From positions 15,795,580 through 15,859,579 of the forward strand of contig CM055835.1 of assembly GCA_029582265.1 (NCBI GenBank): a DNA stretch of 64,000 nucleotides, in the 5' to 3' direction. The position numbers were made by a program, and so were the translations under genes. The notes under the pieces are model-generated. The model made no database searches, had not been told where the DNA came from, and saw nothing but the letters and a program-made list of their open reading frames with translations. Source of the DNA: Zoroaster sp. YZ-2022 (lineage: Eukaryota > Echinodermata > Asteroidea > Forcipulatida > Zoroasteridae). The first letter of the stretch is position 1. Each line of letters begins with the position of its first letter. Shown one piece after another: positions 1-8,950 of the stretch.

Positions 1-447
1 TTAAAGGAAAATCTGTGAAATTTGTCATATTTGGATGGAAAAAGTGGCAGTTGTATTCTAATTCTTTCCGCAAGGTCACCTAAAAAGTACTGCCCCGTTT
101 TCAAACAAGCAGTCTCGACTCGAACACATGGGCCGCCGGTAGACCCTGGTGCGGTGTAATTAATACTAATCTATGTGTACAAACTTTCTCTCGTTCTCAA
201 CGTTCCCGTGGTTTTAATACGTAGAAAGTAACATTTCAAACAAATTATGTTACCTTATCCTTTGCCATGTTGTTCCAACTTCCAGTGTGCAGATTTGATA
301 TGGGTATAAATTATAATCTCACGAAAGCTAAGAACCTCAACTGTCGTGTTCGTTCAAACCAGATCAAACACAGTGACTTCAGACACGAAGTAGCCGCACA
401 CTCGACTCGACTCGTTCGTTCAACCGGGGATCGGCGGGAGCGGTCGG
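1..447. other. Intergenic, no gene seen
   Basis: No coding signal that I can support. The short open frame over 267-545 lacks recognisable motifs and runs into the dispersed repeat that starts near 448, so I treat it as chance. Confidence 0.5.
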
Positions 448-870
448 GGATGGGTGGGTGCACCCCACTAAATAGTCATGCGCCGAGCTGTTTATTTAAA
501 GTGTATGGATTAGACTCATATTTTTTCTTAAAAACAAAGATTTGAGGCCCATACATTTGATGGATTGTGTATAAATGGCCCAATATCATAACCTGGGATC
601 CTTGACTTCCAACTGTGAGTATTTTGGATACACTAGGCCCTGAAAAAGTGGTCCTAATTTGATTTCAAGCGTGCGTAAGGCCTTTTTCCAAAATGGCTGC
701 TTTTCAGTGTGGTCGTTTTCACTACTGTAGAGGGTGGTTTTCATTGTGATGAGGATAACTCCCTGGATCTTCCTGGACTTTAGACAGTAAATAGAGAAGA
801 AAATAAAAGGATATATATCGATCTATATTTTATTTCTTTTGGTTTTAAAAACTGTGGGACTTCTAAGTAT
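448..870. repeat. Dispersed repeat, copy 1
   Basis: This stretch matches 13191-13580 closely over about 400 bases in the same orientation, with small indels. Shared landmarks are GTGCACCCCACTAAATA at the left, GGCCCATACATTTGATGG, then GGCCTTTTTCCAAAATGG, and finally TTTTGGTTTTAAAAACTG at the right. I see no terminal inverted repeats or coding frame, so the class is unknown. Confidence 0.75.
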
Positions 871-1284
871 TTTTTAACGATTTTTGAATATTTTGAGTTT
901 AGCACTGTTTACTATGGGAGTTTATTCTGTGGGGTGTCCTTGCTCTAGGGTGTACCTCGATTAATATGAATGAGACCAAAATAGCTGCGGATTCAACCAC
1001 AGATTCAGCCGCGGATTCAACGCTGTGGGTTAATAAAATCCGGATAGATTCGAAAACCACGATCAGGTTGGCCACCTGTGTGTGGCCTTCAATAGACGGC
1101 GTATGGTACGGTCGGTATGGAGGTCGAAAAGCGGACATCTGCTTTTCAGCTTTCAACATAATGAAAAATCAGATTGAACGTTGTTGGCTAGTGCATTTTT
1201 CTACTTTTCTTCCATCTAAAAAGTAGATTGAACATTTTGGTAACATCCAGTTTTCACTTTTGATTATTTATTTGGTCATATTTG
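871..1284. other. Intergenic, no gene seen
   Basis: The overlapping short frames on both strands here are explained by a small in-phase repetition of GATTCAACC/GCGGATTCAAC near 990-1025. A short TA run (1295-1310) leads into the next repeat. No gene is supported. Confidence 0.4.
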
Positions 1285-1860
1285 GTCATATACGGTATAT
1301 ATATATATATGCCGACGATAATGGTACATCTTCTAGCATCCCTTTAATTATGAAATATTAATCGTAATATGCCAAAACCACGATATGCCCAAAGTATCTC
1401 AACTTCATAATTCGTTAACAAAAATTAACAAAAATTAACCTTAAAGGGGGCACAAATTGTTTTAACTTTTGATGAGTTGGTCATAAATACTTGGCATTAT
1501 GTAACTGATATACACGGCATATGCCGACGATAATGGTACATATTCTAGCGTCCCTTTAATTATGAATTAATTGTATCATGCTAAAACCACGACATGCCCT
1601 AAGCTGAAATCTCAACTTCATAATTCGTTTAAAAAAAAATTAAAAAATGAACATTAAAGGGGGCACAAATTGTTTTTACTTTTGATGAGTTTGATGACTT
1701 AGGGCATATCGTGGTTTTGGCATGTTACGATTAATATTTCATAATTAAAGAGACACTAGAAGATGTACCATTATCGTCGGTGTATGCCGTGTATAGTTAC
1801 ACAGTGCCGAGCATTTATAACCAACTCTTCAAAAGTTAAAACAATTTGTGCCCCTTGAAT
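1285..1860. repeat. Repeat unit present twice in tandem and once inverted
   Basis: A unit of about 200 bases starts with GCCGACGATAATGGTACAT and contains CAAAACCACGATATGCCC, AACTTCATAATTCG and AAGGGGGCACAAATTG. It occurs at about 1312-1500 and 1525-1690, then in inverse orientation at about 1690-1855 (reading ATCGTGGTTTTGGCATG and TACCATTATCGTCGG). Together the second and third copies form a long imperfect foldback. No protein is encoded; it may be a MITE pile-up, and the class is not identified. Confidence 0.75.
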
Positions 1861-2640
1861 GGTCATGAAGTTATGATATAATGATAGGGCTTGGATTTTT
1901 GGAGACTACTTTTTTGGGCAGCCTATTGTATGTCTTTGCAATATCTCCTTGTCTGCCAAGAAATACTGGTGGGCTAAGGATTGGGGGCGGGGTCAAATTT
2001 ACCCCCCAAAAATACCCCCAACGTACATCACATGTATGTAGTTCGGCTCTATGTGTCTTCCCCATGATGGATTGAGTATTTGGGAAATGATCTAGGAATA
2101 ATAAATTGTATTTAAGGTCTTCCTTACCCCCTCGGCCTACCTCCCCTCCTGCACCCCGCCCCTCCCCCCAAAATAAACAAAAACAAACAATAATAATGTA
2201 ACGCAAATGAACTATGGAGGGCGGTGGAGTATGGTGTTGTGGGCATGCAATGTGCACACGAGGACGTCAGTTGCTAGCTGGTTGGATCTTGTCTGAGATG
2301 GACGTGCAAGTACTTCCTCCAGTACAGGAGGCTACAGTAAGTGTGCACTACCTCGAATTGAGCGTGGGCTACTGAAAGGAATAGGCAGGAACACAGTGTG
2401 AAACCAAGGGTGGAACTCTGGATTAGTTTCTGGTTCATAAAGGCACTCGTATCTTGGAGGTTCCAAGCCGGGAGGGTACACCAGTACCTGGGAGGCTATA
2501 CGTAGTTGGAGCAACGGCGAAGCATAAGGCTGCACCAAATCAGAACTGAGCGCTAGGTAATGCAGGTTGCGCGAGAGGCTGTGGAATGAGGGTACTGGGT
2601 TAATTAACTGATATAGGCAAACCCACAGAGGTTCTGACAT
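1861..2640. other. Intergenic or LTR body, no gene seen
   Basis: C-rich stretch near 2130-2175, otherwise unremarkable. The frames over 1871-2640 show no conserved motif. The right part may belong to the LTR whose end is at 2883, but I cannot find its start without a second copy. Confidence 0.3.
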
Positions 2641-2883
2641 AGTGATTCATTTACTAATAAAACAGGCTACATCATAATTCAATATATACACTTTTGTCCT
2701 GTCCATGGTCTGTCCTGTCTGTCCCCCGCAGAGGTACCGGTAGGTGAGCCGTGTGCATTTGACGGTACATTTCCGCCCAACAGGCCTACATCACCAGTCT
2801 TGGTTCTTCAGAAGGGAGTATCGCACTCAACTGGGTGACCACCGGGGAATTATCAGTCCAGGGTATTTGGTAAATCCGTCACA
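2641..2883 (+). mobile_element. 3' part of an LTR of a lost Ty3/gypsy element
   Basis: The sequence ends in TCCGTCACA, an LTR-like CA terminus. Two bases later comes TGGTGTCAGGAGTGGGAT (2886-2903), a typical gypsy primer-binding site. The plus-strand gypsy remnant at 46.5 kb has the same arrangement: LTR end GCATCACA, then TGGTGTCAGAATTGGGAT. No gag follows here; a piggyBac end begins at 2917 instead. The left limit of the LTR is not determined. Confidence 0.5.
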
Positions 2884-2885
2884 AA

Positions 2886-2903
2886 TGGTGTCAGGAGTGG
2901 GAT
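2886..2903 (+). promoter_or_regulatory. Gypsy primer-binding site
   Basis: TGGTGTCAGGAGTGGGAT begins with the TGG expected to pair with a tRNA 3' CCA. It differs at two positions from the site at 46561-46578. Confidence 0.55.
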
Positions 2904-2916
2904 AAATGCACTCGAC

Positions 2917-3487
2917 TTAACCCTTTCGATCCCGCGGGCTCCAAAAAGAGCCTTTGTTGTGATACGCTTCGATCCCGCGGGCTGAAAAAGGTGCCGGGAA
3001 TCGTCATGCGCTTGACGCCCAAGGCGACTTAAATCACCACCTGAAAATGCTTGAGCGTTCTTTTGTTTGGCGCCCTCTATTGACAGGAATAAAAAAAAAT
3101 TAACTTCATAAAAGCGCGCCCGGCGTGTGATGCTAGCTTAGCTGGCCGTCGCGTCGCGTCACTTTGCGGTTTCCCCACTTTGCTAGCGTCCACTCGCCTT
3201 GCCACAACGGTCTGTTTTTTAGTTGCAATCATGATGGAAACGGACATAAATGATGGCATTTTGGCTGAGATTTTGGTAGACAGTGGCTCAGAATCGTATG
3301 ACGATGTGACGGATGACGATAAAGGCATATCTTACAACGACAGCATAGAAGAAATTCCAGCGGCATTTCAAAAGGTAAAACAAAGTAAAGTGAATAACAG
3401 TTACTCTTCCCGGCCCAATGCAAACTAGGCCTAATGTAATTCAACGATATTTCCTATAGCGTAAATATTGGATGCATTTTTTGATAT
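2917..3487 (+). mobile_element. 5' end of a piggyBac-type element
   Basis: A TTAA at 2917-2920 is followed directly by CCCTTTCGATCCCGCGGGC. TTAA target plus a CCC-starting inverted repeat is the piggyBac hallmark. CGATCCCGCGGGCT recurs at about 2970-2983, as subterminal repeats do in this family. A short acidic coding exon starts at 3231. I found no matching right terminus in the window, so the copy is truncated. The right limit given is only the start of the next insertion's target duplication. Confidence 0.6.
3231..3374 (+). CDS. N-terminal exon of a piggyBac-like transposase (partial)
   Basis: ATG at 3231 opens a 48-codon frame rich in acidic and serine residues (ILAEILVDSGSESYDDVTDD), then IEEIPAAFQK. 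An acidic, Asp/Ser-rich N-terminus is usual for piggyBac-family proteins and their domesticated relatives. The frame ends at AAAG|GTAAAA, a plausible splice donor at 3375. The position, about 310 bases inside a TTAA-CCC terminus, supports the call. No catalytic domain (DDD) is found downstream, so this is a remnant. The start could equally be the Met at 3234. Function is inferred from context and composition only. Confidence 0.45.
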
Positions 3488-3495
3488 GCTCAAGG

Positions 3496-3668
3496 CATGG
3501 ACGGATCATCATGAGCACAGGCCCTGGGCACAAATTCACCACGGGCCCATACACGCGCATAATACTACTAGTACTATGCTTCTTTTTTTTTTTTTTTGAA
3601 AACCAAGGGCCCCTATTGGCTCCTGGGCCCGGGGCACGTGCCCATGCCCGTGCGGTAATCCGTGCATG
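3496..3668. mobile_element. hAT-type MITE with perfect 8-bp target duplication
   Basis: The 173-bp segment begins CATGGACGGAT and ends ATCCGTGCATG, inverted repeats with one mismatch. It is flanked on both sides by GCTCAAGG (3488-3495 and 3669-3676). An 8-bp duplication fits hAT-type integration. The interior has a run of T and GGGCCC-rich sequence but no coding frame. It lies immediately right of the piggyBac remnant. Confidence 0.75.
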
Positions 3669-4140
3669 GCTCAAGGGGGTTACAATTGTTGGAGTTGAGG
3701 AATGTAAATTTAGAAAATGGATCCCTTGAATAGGAGTGACCAAATCCCCACCCCCTGGACTGGGGCAAAAATTGTCGGGCATGATGCAATGACCAAAGTG
3801 CTCGAGTGAAAATCTACAATTTGTAGTAGTTTGTTGGGGTTATTTGTATTAATTGAAACAGCTAGTTCATGTATAGATATAGCATAGAAATTTTAACATC
3901 CACCCAGCCGGTCGTGCTATTTAGCGTCAACAAGCTGAAAATGCACTCCTTATGCTTCCAAAAGAATAGCCTCGTATTCGAAAGGCCCTTATAAGTCGTA
4001 TTATGCAAGAAATTGGGGGAATTCACATTCACAATCCCACATTAAAACGAAAATTTATCGGCAACGACTTCGGAGAGTGGAGGCCGCCATCTTTCTTTTC
4101 TCAGCGCAATATTCATTTTGCGCATAACATTTCTTTTGAC
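3669..4140. other. Intergenic, no gene seen
   Basis: No gene. A small inverted repeat GCGCAA/TTGCGC lies at about 4104-4122. The left end of the Transib-like copy would be expected near here but its terminus is absent. Confidence 0.4.
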
Positions 4141-4654
4141 AGAAGCTATCGTCATGTAAATTGAATTAAACCCAGTGCATGATCTATATTCTATCCAAAT
4201 TAACTCGATTGTAAATTAGCTTTTTGATTTCATCAATAAAAACTGGGGAATTTTGTTTAAAAAAATATAAAATAATAATAGCTTTTTTGTTCAGCTATAG
4301 TGGAACTGGAAATTCCCGCCGATTCCCGCCTAAATTCTCATATATCCCTGAAGCTGAACCTTTCAGCAACATTTTGATACCACAATTAGCTGCGACCACC
4401 TGCGACCTGTGATTTTGTACCTATTTTTGTAAACCCCATCCCAACATTTTTTAACCTAGTTTTGTTCATAAATCGACTGTGAGCAGCGCCCGCCACACAA
4501 AGAAAATGACAAGACTTAATTATTCCCTTAGTAAAGTCTTGCGAAATGATAGCCATAATAAACGATTGTGTAGTTTAAAATGTTATCAGTGTCTTGATAG
4601 TGGAAAGTACGGAAGAGTAGTACCGCCACATGAACAACTGAAAAAATCTCGCTC

Positions 4655-5198
4655 TTATCGTGTACATACACGATAACTATCATGTACGTACACGATAACT
4701 ATCGTGTATGTACACGATAAGTCCAAACTATCATGTATGTACACAATAACTTTAAACTTATCGTGTACGTACACGATAATTATCGTGTACCTACACGATA
4801 ACTATCGTGTACGTACACGATAATTTATCGTGTACATACACGATAAAACACGATAAATTATCGTGTATGTAGTTAGGCCTATCGTGTACGTACACGATAA
4901 CTTTGGACTTATCGTGTACGTACACGATAACTTTGAACTAAAGGGCCGGTCACACTGCAGCGATTACAAGTAACGATAATGAAAACGGCGCAAAAGAACG
5001 CATTCTATTGGTTAAATTGTACTGCGCGGAATACGCGCACGCTTATCGATGGCGTTCATTAGCAGTGTTCTCGTTCTCCTTAATCGTTATCGCTGCAGTG
5101 TGACCGGCCCTTTACCGTGTACGTACACGATAGTTATCGTGTACGTACACGATAGTTATCGTGTACGTACACGATAGTTATCGTGTACATACACGATG
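4655..5198. repeat. Array of about 14 copies of a 20-bp perfect palindrome
   Basis: The unit is TATCGTGTACGTACACGATA, its own reverse complement, joined by short linkers such as AC, AACTTTGGAC or ATT. About ten full units and a half unit lie left of the nested MITE and four lie right of it. Variants change one or two bases (GTACAT, GTATGT, GTACCT). Each unit can form a hairpin. The array occupies most of the foldback element. Confidence 0.9.
4941..5112. mobile_element. 172-bp MITE nested in the palindrome array
   Basis: Perfect inverted repeats of 24 bp begin AAGGGCCGGTCACACTGCAG on each strand. TA flanks both ends (4939-4940 and 5113-5114), suggesting a TA target. The interior is AT-rich with no frame. 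Tandem palindrome units continue on either side, showing that it inserted after the array formed. Confidence 0.8.
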
Positions 5199-5880
5199 CG
5201 AGCGAGATTTGTTTGTATTCATGTGGCGGTACTACGCTTCCGTAGGAAAGCAAGACGTATCCAAAAAGTAATATTCAGTCAGTGAACCCCTATACTGGTA
5301 AAAAATGATCACAGGTCTACATGAAACTTATTGCTGTTAAATTGATCATGGTAACAAACAGAAATGAAATATGTTGGTCTCATGTGCTATCAAATTTAGT
5401 AAAATAGTGAAATAATGTCAAAAACAAATCAACATACGAATGAATACGAAACATCTAAATGCGTTTTCATTATTTTCTCGGATGACACATAATAAACTGA
5501 AACTTTCACAGGTTGGTTGTTTAATGTATATCTTGATTCAAAGAAAGTAAGGATACTTTTAGAAACATTTTTTGTTACAAACATTACCAATGTATAATGG
5601 ATTTAAATCACTAACTTCCTCAAATTGTTTAACGATAATTTTATCCTTAAAATAATTTACAGCCGTAACATACCGGTATACACTCGATTAGTGTAATTTA
5701 AAACGATCAAAAACTCAATTGAGTTTATAAAGCTTGATATCCGCAGTCCAATCAGAAATCAGTATTTTGATGACGTCATAAAGCTTTAAAAACACTTCCA
5801 TTGACATCTGCGGGTCCGAAAACATATTTGGGTGTAATATGCCACTTTGGCGCACTTTGGTCCCACACTGGCCCACTGTG

Positions 5881-6344
5881 CGTCACCCCCTTCCCCTCTG
5901 GCTATTCCACTGAAGGTTGACATATTTCTCTAACAATCGTGCGTGAGAAGCATGGCTTTACAGTAAATGAACCGTAAGTGAACTTATAGCAAGTACCACC
6001 ATAAAATAATTTTACACTGTTTCCTGTAAAACCAAACTTCTATAACTATTTTGTGAGATATCTCATTTCAAAGTATTTGCTTTCTTTTCTAAAAAGAAAT
6101 TATCAGTGTTCAAAGAAAACAAAATATCCATAAATTACCGGTGAAACACGGGCGAAATATCTTTATCTTCTTTGTGAAAAGGCATTAAGCTAATCCATTT
6201 AAAATGAGATGTTTTCAAGCCTACCAGTAAACTATCCATTTGTGACACGATTATTCAGAGGTGTAATCAGCTGGGGTTTGTTCAATATGGGGATCGATGG
6301 AGTGGGCTGGGTGTACGCTCTACTTGTAGGCCTACTGTATTAAG
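5881..6344. other. Intergenic, no gene seen
   Basis: No gene or repeat structure that I can support between the Transib-like terminus and the foldback at 6345. Confidence 0.4.
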
Positions 6345-6523
6345 GGAATAACAACTTGTCGCGCGTTCGACCGCAGGTTAATGACAAAACGAAATTGATG
6401 TGGGCTTTTATGAATGAGAATAACAGTTTGTTTGCTCAGTTCTTAACGCCCGTGCACGGGCGTTAAGGACTGAGCCAACAAACTTTTATTCTCATTCATG
6501 AAAGCCCACATCGATTTCGTTTT
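6345..6523. repeat. Foldback repeat with 69-bp arms
   Basis: Bases 6386-6454 and 6455-6523 are near-perfect reverse complements that meet at GTGCAC with no spacer; the central CTTAACGCCCGTGCACGGGC segment is exact. The arms contain TGATGTGGGCTTTTATGAAT and its inverse. Left of the arms, AAGGGAATAA and CCGCAGGTTAAT match, inverted, the flank of the 10.3-kb hairpin, so the two belong to one family. No coding frame. Confidence 0.85.
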
Positions 6524-6974
6524 CAAAATGTAAAAAAAAATGTGTAACTTTGTTGAATAAAGCCAAATAGAAATGGAAATTAACGTTTTGGGGACACACG
6601 AAATACTTCCCGGCCAAATTAAGTACATGAGTCAGGCGCTTGATGCGAATCTTCGTCACTTTCATTGGTTCAAATCCGCGTCGTGCGACGCACAAAACAG
6701 CTGGCAAACAGCTGGCGCTGGCATGCACTTACGAGCTGCTCTGATTGTTTACAAGCCATGTCCCAGTGGGCACACGATGTCTTAAAGACGTCGTTTTACG
6801 GTAGTTATCTAGTCGTGTGTACTACAGCTGTCGTGACCAAAAAACGACGTCTTAAAGACGTCTTTCTCCCTATCCGGAACTCATCCCCACCCGCCAAAAA
6901 AAACAAAAAAACACGACGTCTTTATGACGTCGTTTTACGGTCATTATCAAGTCGTGTGTACTACAGCGGCCGTA

Positions 6975-7828
6975 CACTGTAAAATATTACCCATAAAATT
7001 TACGGTCGAAAGTCGTGCAGCGAGTTGCCACCTTTCTACCGTATTTTTTACGTGTGGACCGTATTGTATTTTACGTTAAACCATTATTTTTACGGTGAAA
7101 AGTCTGTTAATACTACGGGTAACGTATATTGGTAACCGTAATTTTTAATGCTTTTTACCGTTTTTATACAGTTACTACACTGTAAAAGATTTCCTGGCAC
7201 CCTAGCTGCCAGGTAAAGCACCGTAAATTTTACGGTGGAAGTTTTGCAAATTGTACTGTACATTTAACGGGATTTTTGTATGGATGGAACGCTGCATCTG
7301 CTATGGGATGGATATACAGATATTGGAATTAATCAATGGAACTGTTTATTGTACACAATGTCTTTCACTTACCTATATACACGTACACGTAGTCTGGTTA
7401 TTTTTTCAACCACTCCTGGTCCTCTCCAGTTACAAATGTACAGAACATGTATCCTTTATATATACTGTCTTTTCGAAACTCTTTTTAGTCATGGTGGCAT
7501 GCAATTATAATCTATATTTCAATATTTTAAATTTTGAATGTACTTTTTTACATAAACATAGAAAAGAACATCAAAATCTTACCTTTTTAATCATAAAATT
7601 AACAATAAATCACCCATTTTTACATATTTAAACATTGGAAATGATTCGAGCGCAAAGCTATGTCAAAGTAAGGTCAGATCATTTACATATTGGATATATC
7701 CCAGAGTGCAATGGGAGCTGCCATAATACGGGTTTCGGCCGTAAAACAATGAGAAAGGGATGATTACGGTAATTCACCGTAAAATTTACAAACTTTTCGG
7801 CGTAAAATTACGGTAATTTTTTACAGTG
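6975..7828. mobile_element. Nested element with ACACTGTAAAA-type ends
   Basis: The ends read CACTGTAAAATATTACC on the left and CACTGTAAAAAATTACC on the opposite strand at the right. TA flanks both ends (6973-6974, 7829-7830), and the flanking repeat unit (CAGCGGCCG|GCCAAAAAA) becomes continuous if the element is removed. The interior contains many ACGGTAA/TTACCGT stretches and a CCTGGCA/TGCCAGG hairpin near 7193-7213. The long frame at 7251-7631 has no known motif and low-complexity composition, so I do not call it a gene. Confidence 0.65.
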
Positions 7829-8569
7829 TAGCCAAAAAAACAACGTCTTAAAGACGTCTTTCTCCCTACCCGAAAACTCATCCCCACCCGCCAAAAAACA
7901 ACAAAAAACGCGACGTCTTTACGACGTCGTTTTACGGTCGTTTTCTAGGTGTGTGTACTACAGCGGCCGTGGTAAAAAAAAAACGACGGCTTAAAGACGT
8001 CTTTCTCGCCCTACCCGAAAACTCATCCCCACCCGCCAAAAAACATGACGTCTTTACGACATCGTTTTACGGTCGTTATCTAGTCGTGTGTACTACAGCA
8101 GCCGTTGCCAAAAAACGACGTCTTACAGACGTCTGTGTGGACCAACACTTGCCCAGCGTGCAATCATGACAAAGCAGGTTCCCGAGATGACGTCATTTAT
8201 TCAAGGGGTGTGGCTGGCAATTTTTCAACTTCATTTTGTTTTTTACTCACTTCCCATTGATAGTAAAATCAACAAAATACATCAATTTACTTGTAGGGCC
8301 TATGACATTTCTTCAATGTTTAAACCAATAAAACAATCATTACACGTGTGCTTTAATTGCTGAGGGTCTTAATCTATGGGTATGAATGGAGTAGGAACTT
8401 GTGAATGGGGAAGTTTGTTGAGGAACGTGGACCATTTGGTTGGGAATATGTTCGTTTTACCCAAGTTCGTGTTAACGAGAGTGGACTGTAATACTTGACG
8501 ATTAAATATGTGAATGATTGGATGAATAAAAAGACATGTCATGGAATTTAGTGTGTGCATTCGCTGAAA

Positions 8570-8880
8570 TTTGGGTCTTTTCCCGACGACTAAAGGACGG
8601 TCTTTTTACGACGACTAAAAGGCGTCTTTTCCCGACGAGTAAACGACGTCTTTTTCTGACGACTAAACGACGTCTTTTTCTGACGACTAAACGACGTCTT
8701 TTCCCAACAACTAAACGACGTCTTTTTCTGACGACTAAACGACGTCTTTTCCCAACAACTAAACGACGTCTTTTTCTGACGACTAAACGACGTCTTTTAG
8801 TTGTCAGAAAAAGAAGTCGTTTAGTCGTCAGAAAAAGACGTCGTTTAGTCGTCAGAAAAAGATGTCGTTTTGTTTTGCAT
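8570..8880. repeat. 24-bp tandem repeats turning into their inverse, long hairpin
   Basis: About nine direct units of the type ACGACTAAACGACGTCTTTT (period near 24) run to about 8797. About three inverted units then follow (TTAGTCGTCAGAAAAAGACG). The transcript would fold into a long hairpin. Open frames on both strands here are repeat artefacts made of KRR-type repeats. Confidence 0.85.
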
Positions 8881-8950
8881 ATACGACATTTATAAGACGT
8901 CAATAATTTACGTCTATAGGACGTCTTAAAGACGTCGTATGCCCACTGGG

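Larger units (their letters stand above)
4608..5244. mobile_element. Foldback element inserted in the Transib-like copy
   Basis: Inverted ends read TACGGAAGAGTAGTACCGCC on the left and, on the opposite strand, TACGGAAGCGTAGTACCGCC on the right; similarity continues through CACATGAA to ATCTCGCTC. GGAAAG flanks both sides (4602-4607 and 5245-5250). The related locus at 27099-27104 has a single uninterrupted GGGAAG, so it is the empty site apart from one substitution. Between the ends is an array of palindromes and, inside that, a separate MITE. No protein is encoded. The 6-bp duplication does not let me assign a superfamily. Confidence 0.8.
4141..5880. mobile_element. Transib-like element, copy 1, left end missing
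   Basis: From AGAAGCTATCGTCATG at 4141 to the terminus at 5880 this copy is collinear with the complete copy at 26390-28070, apart from two insertions, one in each copy. The right terminus, read inward on the minus strand, is CACAGTG, a 12-base spacer, then ACCAAAGTG. The sequence left of 4141 does not match the other copy, so the left 225 bases are lost or replaced. No transposase frame is visible. The copy is interrupted by the foldback insertion at 4608-5244. Confidence 0.65.
6762..8950. mobile_element. GACGTC-rich terminal-inverted-repeat element
   Basis: The left end reads CCCAGTGGGCACACGATGTC and the right end, on the other strand, CCCAGTGGGCATACGACGTC. Inside are several copies of a roughly 150-bp unit containing ACGACGTCTTAAAGACGTC, TAGTCGTGTGTACTACAGC and ACTCATCCCCACCCGCC (about 6780-6970, 7835-7985 and 7985-8140), then a hairpin array at 8570-8880. 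A second element (6975-7828) is inserted in it. I see no transposase, so it is non-autonomous and of unassigned class. Confidence 0.65.

Noticed and set aside
1871..2257. 128-codon minus-strand frame
   Set aside because: Runs through a C-rich low-complexity stretch (2125-2175), with no conserved motif or splice signals.
4655..5198. Regular repeats reminiscent of a CRISPR array
   Set aside because: Units are perfect palindromes with irregular 2-12 base linkers, there are no spacers or cas genes, and the DNA is eukaryotic.
7251..7631. 126-codon plus-strand frame
   Set aside because: No motif, biased composition and location inside a terminal-inverted-repeat element; a second frame overlaps it.
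8502..8903. Long open frames on both strands rich in KRR repeats
   Set aside because: They come from a 24-bp tandem and inverted repeat whose unit has no stop in several frames; both strands being open together shows it is not a gene.
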